Source: Pezizomycotina sp. ARF18 (taxonomy: Eukaryota > Ascomycota). From it: a stretch of 64,000 bases of DNA. The translations under genes were made by a program, and so were the position numbers. Positions 10,639-22,381 of this stretch are shown here, in pieces. Each line of letters opens with the position of its first letter. Position 1 is the first letter of the stretch. Where the stretch lies: the NCBI GenBank assembly GCA_002224055.1, contig AZLU01000067.1, forward strand, positions 62,001 to 126,000. Reading direction: 5' to 3'. The notes beneath the pieces were generated by a model that was not told the DNA's origin, made no database searches, and saw only the letters and a list, made by a program, of their open reading frames with translations.

Positions 10639-13600
10639 GATGGTTTACTTAGGATATCGGTGCTGATGATATGGCGTCTTTGTTATGAAGGGTCTGATTA
10701 ACAGGAATTCAATTACCGGGAATGGTTGCCTATTGACTATTGTTTTATACTACTGTTCTATGCTAAAAAAAATTTGTATCCAGGACAAGGAGCTGCGGGT
10801 TCTTTTTAAACCCAAGTGAGGGGCATTCTTTTTTTTTTCTCAACCCCTCCTCCGTCGATCTTCCGAGGAAAAATCCAACGCATTTTCCACAAATTTGTTT
10901 CGCCCAACCTGCATATAGCACGAGACCTTCGATCTGCGCTAATTGCTCAGAGCGAAATCAAAATCGATGGCTTGCGTTAACTCCGTTTTTAGCAGCATTG
11001 CTTGGTCGTCTATTACCTAAAATCAATGGAGCCCTTTCCATTGTTAGGTTGTTTATGTGGTCCCATTTATCATCGTGACACTGCAGAACCAAGCGATATT
11101 CCTGAGAGCTCTTCTGGAATATCCCGTTTCAAGTCGCCATGATGTCGCTGATTCAATTGCTGACATCGATATCAGGTTCTAGAATCGCATCACGAAGGAT
11201 TTATCTTTCGGCTCTGCCCTTCTCAATTGAAGCTCCTTACGGCCTTCCGCGACAGCTAGTTTACTTGTTGAGGATCCCGGCACAGTGCGCCATTACCGAA
11301 CCGGCAAGGGTCTTGCTATCTCCGGGGGTTTGTGGGGCCCTTGAATCTTGATCCACCAATATTCTTCCGAAACGGCATCGCCGAAAAATAACATTCAGTA
11401 ACGTTACGAAAATTTCGTGCAGAAACGATGATGCCAAAAATCCAATGGTTATATATTGTTCTCGGCAGGTCGTATAGACATCCATGACACCCCTTCACCA
11501 TCTCGAAATGTCCTGGCGAATGAGATCATGACAATGTCAGAAAGTTGAAGACTGAAGTTCCAAACAGATCTAACCTTGCATATAAGTAAGCGCGATGCGT
11601 GTAACGTCACTATTTGCGGGTCAACATCAGCTGGCTGAGGAGTGGTTAATGTTGTAAAAACTGAAAAATTATATTTATAGTTCCATTTCCAGCCCGGGCT
11701 AGGATACCTCTACTATCCTTGGATAAGTCTTCAAAAGCCAGTTGTAAGATAATTTAATGAAAGAATACTCCAGTCGGGGTTTTAGATTCGTCATTCTAGT
11801 TTAGCATATTTTGTATACAGGGCCGCACCTGTTCTTTTAATTTTATGATTTCTAAGGTATAACGAATTGATTGCTCTGTACTAAGTATATACGTGGATCT
11901 TTGATTACAGTGAGGAAATTGCGCCCTCCAGTATCTCACTATTGGATTAACAAGGATACTGGAACTAGACGCCGCATACTTTATATCCTTGAATCCTGAA
12001 TTATCGACGGGCTGTACTTGCGGCGCATGAATAAGATCCTCTTAAGCGCTCTAATTCTCTACAAATAGCGAATGTTGTTCTGGATAGTTTATACTCAAAA
12101 TCTCTTGCAGAAATTGCAAATCGCAAAAACTCGGCTTATCCGGCAGGTATTCTCGAAGGTGGCTTGGCCACCTAGCATTCCATACTCTCTACGCATTAGG
12201 ACCCTGTCAAAGGTTTTTCAAGAAGCAGCAATTTTAAGAAAATGCAACGATTTACGGTCTGGTGCTTGATCAGAGGCGGTTGCTAAAACCTACTGGTAGA
12301 TAACCGCCGATGGCCTCTCAGCTGACGATATAGGAGGTGTTCGTTGAGCATCTAATTTTCTTCACGGAATTGCTACTCAGTTCTATCAGTTTCGACATGC
12401 CTTGAATACATTGTCTAAAAGGGAATGTTGTCCTGAGTAATCGACGTAAGATTGCTTCGAGCATGTCAGAACAGAACAAGTTTGGATGGCGAGTACTAGA
12501 TTTACCCATACTTCTTTCACCTCGTATACTATTCATGTGCACCGATCAACAATTTGACCTATTAATACGGCTTGCCGTCGCTGAACGACGGTTCGGAAAG
12601 GGAATGATGTATAGGATATACAGTCTGGCGGGACGATGCTCAACAAGGACTCGGATGAAACCCCGTGAGTAGGTTGAGTACATGTACAACCGTTTATGGT
12701 TTCTATGAATCATCATAAAACGTAATTGGCTTGAAGGATTCCAAATTATTGCTAAACAATGCAGAGGCGTTATATCCTGGGGCAAACAAGCATGGGACAA
12801 TCGTATATCTTCCTTGGGGATGTAAAAGCAAACACAGGTATTTGTTATCGCCTCTTTGCAATTCACTCTCCGCTTTTGTGAAGCCCTCCTCGCGTGAATT
12901 CTCTACCACTGTGCGTTATAGAATTGAGTAGGCTATGAAGTTCCTAGATCTCTTTGCAGTTTAATCTTAGAATATCAACATAGAAGCCACTATTGTAATT
13001 AGAGCCTCTCTATGCACGCATAGTCGGGTTAACCATGTCACCGTTATCAATGCTCAATGCTCAACCCGCCCACCGCCAGTCGCGCGGTTACCGCCCATCT
13101 CTACAAGCGTCAAGGCGCTTTAAGAAATAAATAGAAATGGACACACATATTAAGCAGTACTACACATATCTGTATCCCATGAGCAAAACAGACAGGCCAT
13201 TATTATTCCGGGCTCCACTTACTTACGGCCGAAAGTCTAAACTGACAAACCATGTTAAATTTTTCTCGAATCCATGATGTGTGCTCCCCTCAGGATCCGC
13301 GAATTGAGCATATAAAGTCGAAGAACCCTTGTGATAAATGACGATATCGAGCATATACGGAATACGGCGATAATACCGCTCTATAAATCTTACTGCGCTC
13401 CTTTTTCGCGAACCGGAAAGAGATACCGGTATAGGCGAAGAGCAATACTAGGCACGAGGAATCACTATAGTCACTGAGTAATAAACCGGTTTGTCAGAAG
13501 AAAGAGGCAACTGGGTTTGCTTCATCCCAATTTTTCCAGTAAGAGCTCAAGAATAATAATTATATTAAGAAAATATGCCCTACTTAGGCCTAGACATGCA

Positions 13601-15042
13601 ATATGAGGTTTGCTCGCAGTTCTGAAAAATTTGGAATTTTGTTGCAGGCACCCACCCAATCATGTGAGCTTCCAGATTGTTTCAAGCGGCTGGATAGCGA
13701 GACAAGAACCCCAGCTCCGTGGCTCGATGAACCTTGGCTACTAAGACCAAAAATCAACTAGCGATTCCATTTATCTCTTCTATAATAATGAGTAAAGATA
13801 TGCTACGATAATATCCTTCGCTATCAAATGTTTTCGTTGTAACCCTGGCTTTATGTGATTAATCTCTTTCGCTCAAATATTGGATAGGTTCCTGAGGACT
13901 CGGAATCCTTTCATTTCCTTCATGCTGCGTGTATAAGCATACTCTTCAGAATAAGGAATTCGGCTCATGATTTTCTAAAACCCTCAGAGCAAGGAAGCCA
14001 GCCCCCAAACCCCACCTGTCTTCGTTGGTCAAAACAATCATCGCGGCAGTTTGATTGGCTGATCTGCACGTGAGCGGTACAGAGGCTCAGCCCGTGGGAT
14101 TTACCATCGTGCGATTTCTCCATTATCGCGCCGAATTCAGACGTTTTTCCTGCGCAGGAAATTGTTTTCGAACGATTAACACTGCCTCACTGCAAGGCGG
14201 AGGTTAAACCCCTTCCACAAACTTGCAACAAAAAGTCCTGCTACCAGAATCGTCTCTCTCTCTATCGCCTCCGAATTTCATTGCTTGTCCACTCGGTAAA
14301 ATCCCAGAGTAGTAGTACACAGCCGCTTCGGTATAACAAGCTCAGAGTTTTCGGCTCCTAATAAGCTGTGTGCAGCAAAAAAATGTAAATGCCTAAGGGA
14401 CCTGTTATCGTTCCCCTGGATGACAACTAGCGCTCCTGTTCCCACATTTCTCTAAAATCGTACAGGGGGTTAAATATAGAAACATTTAGACAGGTTAGTT
14501 TCTAACATACAGTAGTTATACATTGACAAAGGACCTCCAAATGCAAATGACCATCGGCCCGCTAAGCTGATGATATCCACTGTGGCTCCGTTGTGTGTTG
14601 ATTGCGGGTAAGGACTCTAGGAGTGTTTTTCGCCGCATTGACCATCATATATATGGAATTTACTAGCGTATAAATTTTTCCCTACCACGCGACTCATTCC
14701 TTTTTAAAACCGCTTTTCCCTCATTTTTCCTTATAAAACTATAACCTTCTTTGCATATTCCTTCTCGTCTAATTTTGCGAAATCTAATTCTCCCATTTCC
14801 CCCAATCTGCTTAAGTATCTCGGCTGTTCCATTCCATTCGACGAAGAATTATTACGATATCCATCCAATAACAGATCTATTTTCTCGTATAAATGATACT
14901 CTCAGAGCATCCGTAGTATCTATTTGAGAGGAGAGGCCGTTTAACAAAAACGACTGTAACACAATAACAATCACCGTATCTTTTCCACTAAGTCAACCTT
15001 TGGAGGTTTTCACGATCGTGGATTAACAATAAGGAGGCAAAC
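10639..15042. other. 4.4-kb gene-poor interval
   Basis: No supported gene. Open frames near 11139-11351, 12072-12269, 12463-12931 and 12546-12866 overlap on opposite strands and show no motifs. The last kilobase may hold the promoter of the NACHT gene; a leader with AACAATAAGGAGGCAAAC precedes its ATG. Confidence 0.5.
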
Positions 15043-18000
15043 ATGACTTCCATGGCAGATATCGCCGCCGCATTGCGGGAGGCTGAAAGCTCACCGTATT
15101 CTGCAGTTTCCCCTAACAGCGCTCCTAGTAAGCAGGCTCCCCAGGTCCAGAACGCCCAGATCTCATGATACCTTTTTTGGTTGTTGTTGGTTTCTTCTAT
15201 ATTCAGCTTACGCTTGTGTAATCTTGAGTAAGACTAAAAAAAAAATTTGCCACATGTTGTACATTCCTAATATAAATAATTTACAGTCAATCGAAGTTTC
15301 ACAGATCCAACGTCAGCGGTGTCGGCAAACTCGCCGCTTAGTCCACCACGTTGACATTCCGACACTCGACGACTGGGACGGATTTGTATCGCGCTCAGCC
15401 CGCTAGTGCGTCATCGTCACAGTACAGTGCGAGCACTGATAGGCGATCTTCCGCCGCTGAACTCTCGCCGTGGTCGCCCTCGTTCGGGAGCGGCCTAGAA
15501 GCAGTGGCATAGGGGGGAATGGCGACGGCGTCGTGAGTCCCTTGGTATACAGCCCGCCGCATCGCTGTATCCTGCCAGAGAAGGAGGAGGGATAACGCCG
15601 ACACCTTCGACGGTCAACCCGGGCTCGTACTTTACAGGAGGGACGCCTTCGACGACGGCTGCGGGAGGGCTGGACTATAACAGTACGTAATTAATGCGTC
15701 TACCCGACTAATTTTTTACTGATATTTATGTTGGGAAGGCTGACGTTCTTTTCACAGGCATGATAAGAAACTGGCTCAGCCCAGCAGACTTCCAGCTCGA
15801 GAGGCTGAAGCTACAGAAGATACGAACGCAGGGAACCTTCGAGTGGTTACTAACGACGAACCAGCAGTTCCACACCTGGATGCACAGGACCGACTCGGCG
15901 TCTGCCGTCCTATGGCTTTGCGACCGTCCCGGATCCGGCAAATCGGTCGCGGTATCGTTACTCCTACAGGCAATAGAAACACACTGTTTACGCGCCAACA
16001 GGGCCACCCGCCAATACCAGCTTCGCGTACGTGTTTGGGAAAAGAACCAACAGGCTAAACCCCACTCCCGGTCCGCCCGACGTTCTAAAATCGCTCGCGT
16101 TCCAAGTATTCCGATCATTTCCCGTAAACTCTGCGAGCATCGACCCGCCGAAGGGGTGGACTTATTACCTCCGTAACTCAGCCCACTCCAACAGCGCGAA
16201 CACCATATTGGATTTCCTTTGCGAGGTCGTCAAGGGGAGGAGGATATACCTCGTCGTCGATGGTATCGACGAGATGATGCCGAAGGTTACCATGGAACAC
16301 CTGCTGAATTTACCCGGGTAGCGGAGGGTTCGACGAGGCTTTTGCTCTCGACGCGCATGCGACGGACGTGCTACACGATGCGAACTATCCACGATCACAT
16401 TAAGCCCACCGCCGAAAGAGATGTCGCCGGACCTGAAGATATTCGTGAGGGACGAAGTATCAAAGATCGAGGGCTTCCATAGGACCTCGCCGGACTTCGA
16501 TATGGCTGTTAGAAGGTGATCGAGGCATCAGATGGTTTATCAGCTGGGCCGCCGCATTAATTCACGACTTAAAGGCGTCGCAGCATCAGGGAACGTTCTG
16601 GAGACTATGAAGAAAGTACCAAAGGAAATCCAGCTCCTCGTGCGGGAAGAACTCTGGCGAATATGGCAGCTACCGGACTCAAAGCGGCGGCTATCCCTCG
16701 AGGTTCTAGAGTGGTTAATATTCTCATTAGAGCCTTTACACGTCGCGGACTTTCCTTCGGTCGCGTGCTCGATTCCGACGACGGCTCGTCATTCGTCGAC
16801 TACGAGAATAGGAGGATAGATCGTAAGCGTTTCCTATTACGTTTCGCGCCGGAGCTGTTATGTTTCCCAACCTCGATGGACGGTTTACGCTGTTCCACCC
16901 TAAAATCGCAGATTTCATCTCTCGGCGTCGTTGGAAGACCAACCACGCTTCCAGCTCACCGACGGACCCGTCCGCATCGCGTTGTCGTGCATACTTTACC
17001 TATCGTCACCCTGCTTCTCCATGTCGCTTACGTCTGACGGATACCTCGGCACGGGTTTACACACACGCACGCCGAGCAGTCGAGGCAGTATTTACGCACC
17101 AGGTTCAAATGCCTCGAGTACTCTTCCTGCAACCTCCTCGACCACTGCCTCCTCGTCTCGACGTCACAGTCCCGATGGCGGCAGCGAGCTCGTCGCGTCA
17201 GTCGTCTCCTTCATCCTATCAGCTAACAGCTCTACATGGGTGCAAGCCGCGTCCGTCTTCAAAGGCGCCCGCGAGTTCAAGGATAAGTTTCTCGCAAAGT
17301 TCGACGTGTTCTCGTCGTGGGTCGAAGGCGTGATCCTCATAAACCACTCATGGCGTGCTTCGCTGGAAGCCGTAAAACGACGGCTAAAAGAACTAAAACA
17401 AGAAGTCTCGACTCTCGAGCAGCAGTTCGCGACGCAGCGGGGAGGCAAAGGAGCCGTTCTGACCTAGGCACCATATCGATACGCCGCCAAGTTCCGCTAG
17501 CACCAGAAGCAGTCGTAGTCTCAACGCGAGTCCAACGAGCGGCGGGAACGTTCGAGATCACCGGCGTCTGCGATAACCTCGTTCTTCGGTTCTTCTACTC
17601 CGAACACGCACGACGATGTCGTATCTCCGGTTTCACCCTCCTCTTCGTCCTCGAGACCATTCCGCCGTACAACACGCCGCACCCGCGAAGAAATCGAGCA
17701 GGGCCTCCCGCGAACTCCCTCTCCAACTCTCGCAGCATGACGAATCTCAACACCCAAGCCGCCCTGACATCTCAGCCCGCACATGTTACACACTCCGCCC
17801 ACCTTCTTCTCACGGCGCGGTGCCACCGTGCGGCAACGCCGAAGAAACGATACGGGAGTTACAAAGGCAGTTGCAGGAGGCGCAGGAGCAGAATAGGCAG
17901 TTCAGCCACCACCAGCAGCAACCGCCTCAGCCCAGCGTATACGTCGTCCCGCCACCGCCGTCGCAGGGTTACTATGCGCCTGATAAACATTGGTCTGATA

Positions 18001-18101
18001 CCTCACGGCGGACCACCCGTCGTGGTGGCTATAGGGGGACGACGTATAGGATGGAGGACAGAGATGATCCGCCGCCGCCTTATTCGCGGTACTCTTCTTG
18101 A
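15043..18101 (+). CDS. NACHT-domain STAND P-loop protein with disordered tails, frame-disrupted
   Basis: STAND NTPases with NACHT domains are signalling switches of fungal non-self recognition. Exon 1 (15043-15127) and exon 2 (15287-15682) give a Ser/Pro-rich disordered N-terminus (SAVSANSPLSPP, SSSQYSASTDRRSS). Introns are GTAAGC..TTACAG and GTACGT..TTCACAG. Exon 3 opens NWLSPADFQLERL, then Walker A DRPGSGKSV near 15920-15947 and Walker B IYLVVDGIDE near 16243-16272. A sensor-like region, a winged-helix-like segment (LSLEVLEWLIFSLEPLHVADF), FHPKIADFISRR and a LELKQEVSTLEQQF-type coiled coil at about 17350-17440 follow. A Ser/Arg-rich tail, a second coil (ETIRELQRQLQEAQEQN) and a terminal DPPPPYSRYSS end it. 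I see no ankyrin, WD40 or TPR repeats. The frame slips roughly ten times in this GC-rich gene, so the exon map is approximate. Confidence 0.75.
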
Positions 18102-18740
18102 CATGTGTTTTCTTTTGGATCAAAAGCCTCTTCGTATTTTCTATTTTGCTTTGAAACGTTTTTTTTTTTTTTTTTTTCAGTTCCATACCCGTCCTTTGTA
18201 GTCTTGCCAGCGACTACCAGCAGCGCCCTGTCATGATCACCTTTCAAGTCTCATGAAAGATTAGTTGCTCCTTATCTCCTTTTTGCTATAAGTCCTTCAT
18301 GTGAATAGTTCCGTATCTGCTTTTCGATCATCATGTCCTTCATTGTTCACAATACGTATTCTTATGCTCGTAAGAGAAATTTATAATATATCTAGATATT
18401 TTACTCAACATCGATATTTAGGATATGGACTGCAACAGCACCGAATGATGTTCCCCATTCGCTGAATGTATACCAGGAGCATCCTTCGTTGCACTATGAT
18501 TAAAACACCCTGCATGGTACGGATATTATCTTATAATCCCCCTCGTAGGATAATCAGCAAAGCGATTCGCCGCTGTCTTAAAGTACCTGTCCATGTTACC
18601 TCGGTGTACTTTGTCCGCTCACCCGAGATGGATGTACAATCATCACAATCATGGGCAAAGTCACGCCATTTCGATCATCGCAGTCTCAAGAGTTTTCAAT
18701 GGTTATTCGGAGAGAGAAAGGTATTCGACGTGTTCATTAG
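18102..18740. other. 3' flank of NACHT gene with T19 tract
   Basis: No gene seen. A T run of 19 bases lies at 18159-18177, about 60 bp beyond the NACHT stop, in a place where a 3' UTR or terminator-like element would be expected. A small plus-strand open frame at 18466-18744 is unrecognised. Confidence 0.4.
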
Positions 18741-20330
18741 CTAATTAAGAAATTAGACACTTACAAAAAAGAGAAAGAAAAAGAAACCTATGTACTTATA
18801 AAAGAAAGGAACGACAGTGAAGAGAAGAAAGAAAACAAAAAGGCAATTCTTTTTTTGTATGTATTTTGATTTGAGAATAAGGAAATAGAAGAAAGAAATG
18901 TAAAAGATCATGCAAAAGAACTAAATGAAAAAAGGAAAAGGAAAAGAGCGAGCGATGTAACAGCCCTTGGACAATGCCTCAAGGGTGTTATATGGTTAAA
19001 TCAAGTGGAGAAGTTTGAAGAGATATATATGTATGTAGAAAGGAAATCGAAAACAGGAACGCAAAGAGGTAAAGAAAGAAAAGGAAAGAAAAGCTAGAAG
19101 TGAGTGTAGATGATCAAGTGGGTCTGTTAGTAACTGTTCTTTCGAGCATCAAAACACAGATGGGAATAAAAAGTAGAAGAGGACGAAAAGCGAAAACATA
19201 CAAGTAGTAGAGAAGAAGGCAAAACGAAGATGACAAGCAAGACAAACATAAAAGCAAACAGCGAAGTACCAGAAAAAGACGATATTTTTGGGATAGTGGT
19301 GGCTATGGTTTGAAGACCTTGAAAGGATCATGGATGAAGGGCGAAGGTGATGGCATCATAGAGGGTGATATGGATGCCGAAATAAGGAGAGATGTTCAGC
19401 CAATGGTTAAACAAGAAAAGCAGAAAAGACAAACCAAATAAAAAGCACTGCAGAAGACGGTTAAATCAAGCAAAAGACGAAAATCAACAGACAAAGGAGA
19501 TAACCAGTTACTCGAAAAAATCAGTCAGTTTTGGAAGACTTAAAACGAAGAGCAGGATTGGAAAGTCCGGAGAACGAAAATCAAAGCAGAAAACCACAGA
19601 ACGAAGAAGCAAAAAGACAATCAAACGGTAAAAAGTCGAAGCACACTCAAGAGGGATGAACTCGAACTGAATGCAGAGGAAAAGTGCAACCGAAGAGAAC
19701 CTGTCCAACAAGTAGCGTTCAAAAAGACGAAACGAAGAGTATGCAATCCCGAGCCGCGGGAGGTGAATGAGCGCTCGAGCGCATGCAACTGTATATCAGG
19801 AGGCGAAAAAGTGAAAAAGGTAATGATAAAATAAAGAGATGGTATAAGAGAAATGTAAGAGAAAAGAAAAACACTAATTACAACCCTTTTAAAAAGTTTA
19901 TATAAGTGAGAGAATGAAAGTAGTGATTAAATGAAGAACACCGAAAAAAACAAAGACAGCGGAAAAAGCACCAAGCAGATGATTAAGTATTTTGAGAAAT
20001 GGTTGCACTGTACAGCGTCCCAAGTGGGACGAAAGAAGATGCGAAAGAAGTTTTCAGCAAACAAAAAAAGCAGACGGGGGTAAAAAGGAAATATTAAAAT
20101 GCACTGTACAAAGAAGTGAAGTTTTGAAAGAAAACAGCCCAGAAAGTGTATAATATTAGTTGTTAGTTTAATGTATTAACGCGATGTTTGTTTGAATGAA
20201 TGAAGAAAAGCAAAAACACCCGTCGAAAACCAAAACGACAAAATAGAAGCAAGATAAATTTTAAAGGGTTAGTGAAAGATTTGAAAACAGAAGGGGTTAA
20301 GCCGACGTCAAGCGCGGTGAGCAAAACGTC
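18740..20330 (+). other. Purine-skewed low-complexity region
   Basis: For about 1.6 kb the plus strand is dominated by A and G (for example aaagagaaagaaaaagaaac, gaagagaagaaagaaaacaa) and is poor in C and T. It spans the intergenic space between the NACHT gene and the convergent zinc-finger gene. Lys/Arg/Glu-rich plus frames (19392-19631) and Phe/Leu-rich minus frames (19149-19331, 19508-19711) are products of this composition, not genes. Confidence 0.7.
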
Positions 20331-20370
20331 AAACTGTGATTCCGTTATTGCTACCGGATGACGATGCGGA

Positions 20371-22381
20371 TCACTTTGAAGACGACACCGAGGGCGTTGC
20401 AACAAGGCACGTCCGGACGTCTTGCTTCTTCATGTCGAGACGCAATCCTTGCAAACGCCACTAATGCACTCCGGGCATGCGTATGAATCCTGCATGTCGG
20501 CTGACCGACCGCAAGCGGAGCATTCGACTTTGGGGGTATAGTTGATGGTAATAGAGCGATTGACAGCTGCGTTCTGCGATGAGGTGACAGAAGGTACAGA
20601 AGGCTAATGGCATCAAAGTTAGTTCGGGATGTTAAAAATAGAGGCAACGGAATGGAGTGAAGAAAATAAAAATAATGAACATACCAGTCTGTCGCGAGGA
20701 TGCTGGGAGGCGAAGCGGTGCCTCCCATGATACTTTGAGAGGGGGCGTAATATCGACAGTAGTCGTGGTCCGGGTATGATGCTGCTGGGGCCGGGAGCTG
20801 AACTCGTTATCACATGACTAGTTGACGATGTGGTACTGCTAGAAACATCAACGCCGGTTGCCGATGTCGCAGCCATAACCAATTCATCCCACCGCCTGAT
20901 AGCTTCGATCTCGGGTACGCTTTGATCTTCTTCCATTTCAAGCGTGCGGTCGGCATCGTCCTCGTTGCTTCCTCCAGAGGCTCCTACCATGTTCGAGTGC
21001 GGGTTGTGACGGTTGCTACCTTTGGGGTCATGTGCCGGCTGCGGGGGCCACGGGCGGCAGAGTTTTTGGGAGCCGCTACGACAAGGGTCTCGCCGTATGG
21101 TTCTTCGTAGTTTGATTTTCTGCGTTTGATTTTTCTGCCACGGCTTTTCGGGTATCCGAGCCAGATTCCGACTAAACGGGATTGAAAAAGAGAAGTTAGA
21201 AAGTGTTAACTAAAAAAGGAAATATGTTTATAATTTATAACTGGTTGAAAAAAAGAACTATGACGTGACGTACTCTGTAGTCATCGCTCATGGACTCGTC
21301 AACCGCGCGGAAGAGATCGTCCATGCTTGGCCGCCCCGCCATGTTGGCCAGGGAGACATTAATGGTCGGCAAGTCGTTGGCGTCGGAAGAAGTCGAAGCG
21401 GGGACATGTCCTCGATCCTTCTCTCGTACCGAACCTCGTCACGGAACCCTGCTGTTACAACATAACACCGCCCATCATCAGCACCTACGTATTCAAAACA
21501 TTCCCCTCGACAGCTCTTCCCGGGTGGTGGAAGGGTGGTGGCCGTGGCCGCCCGCGCTGCTGACGTAGCCCACGACGTGGACGCCGTTTGGCGTTGGCGC
21601 CTCCGCCGCCGCCTCCGCCCGGAAAGAAACGCAAGATGAGGAAGAGGGAGGCCAGAAGAGCTCACCCATCCGCCACTCTTCGTCCTCTTGTGGCCGCCGC
21701 TACCACTGCCACCAGCGCCGCCACGCCGTACGCATTGTTGGAGGATGCCATCGTGGGAGTCGAGGCGGTCGCCTTGCGTGACCGGGTAGGCGTCAGAGTC
21801 GGCGTCGTAGCCCGGATCGTTCCCGAAGGCGCGGCGGCGGTACCGCCGTTATTACCCCTCCCGACATTGTTGTAAGACGTACTAAAAGTCGCAGTCCCTC
21901 CAGCAGAAGACGACGGGTCATATTATAAATTTGCTCGCCGTTTGCGCTTCTCTTTTTCGCAGAGCTGACCATCTTCAAAAGCTTTCCTTTGTCGCAGCCA
22001 GGCGAGGTAGATAGTCGTCAGGGTGCGCGCGACGAATGTGCTCTTGCATCGAACGAAATCTCCGTTCTAGAAAAATAACAGAAATAATTTCCATGGTAAG
22101 TATCCAAAAAATGATAACTTTTTCAAATGAGATGGAATCGATGGGTGAACGAAAACAAATTGCCCGTCAAATACGCACGCAACCAAACAAGAACTCATGA
22201 TAATAGAAAATCACAAAAAATTCATCAAAGGGAAGGGGATAATAATTACTCCAGTGCATTTCTTTTGGCACACGCGCCCGTGGTCTTAGAGTGGACATAT
22301 AACTTCGCCATCAGCATCGACAGGGCCGCCAACCTTTGGCGAACTCGTCGTCGAGCCTATCCGAACGTTTTGTCCAGGCAT
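20371..22381 (-). CDS. Conserved zinc-finger protein (C2H2-like N-terminus, Cys-rich C-terminus)
   Basis: A probably nuclear zinc-binding protein of a type I recognise as conserved in Pezizomycotina but cannot name. Exon 1 (22381 to about 22250) gives MPGQNVRIGSTTSSP and then an ICPL..C..KR-type Cys motif. After an intron the frame gives RRFRSMQEHIRRAHPDDYLP and LAATKESFLKM, the C2H2-like helix with paired histidines. A Ser/Thr/Ala/Asn-rich linker follows (TRSRKATASTPTMASSNN), then GRPSMDDLFRAVDESMSDDY, an intron starting GTACGT, a basic stretch (KSRGRKIKRRKSNYEEP) and an acidic helix (MEEDQSVPEIEAIRRWDEL). The last exon, after a GTATGT intron, holds VECSACGRSADMQDSYACPE and CISGVCKDCV, a Cys-pair zinc-binding module. 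The frame slips at several points, including the exon 1 Cys motif and just before the stop. Confidence 0.7.

Noticed and set aside
19149-19711. Open frames in the purine-rich region
   Set aside because: Lys/Arg-only or Phe/Leu-only compositions are a direct result of the base skew.
20619-21110. Separate small genes inside the zinc-finger gene envelope
   Set aside because: The minus frames are exons or slipped pieces of one gene with shared intron structure; the plus frame is antisense.
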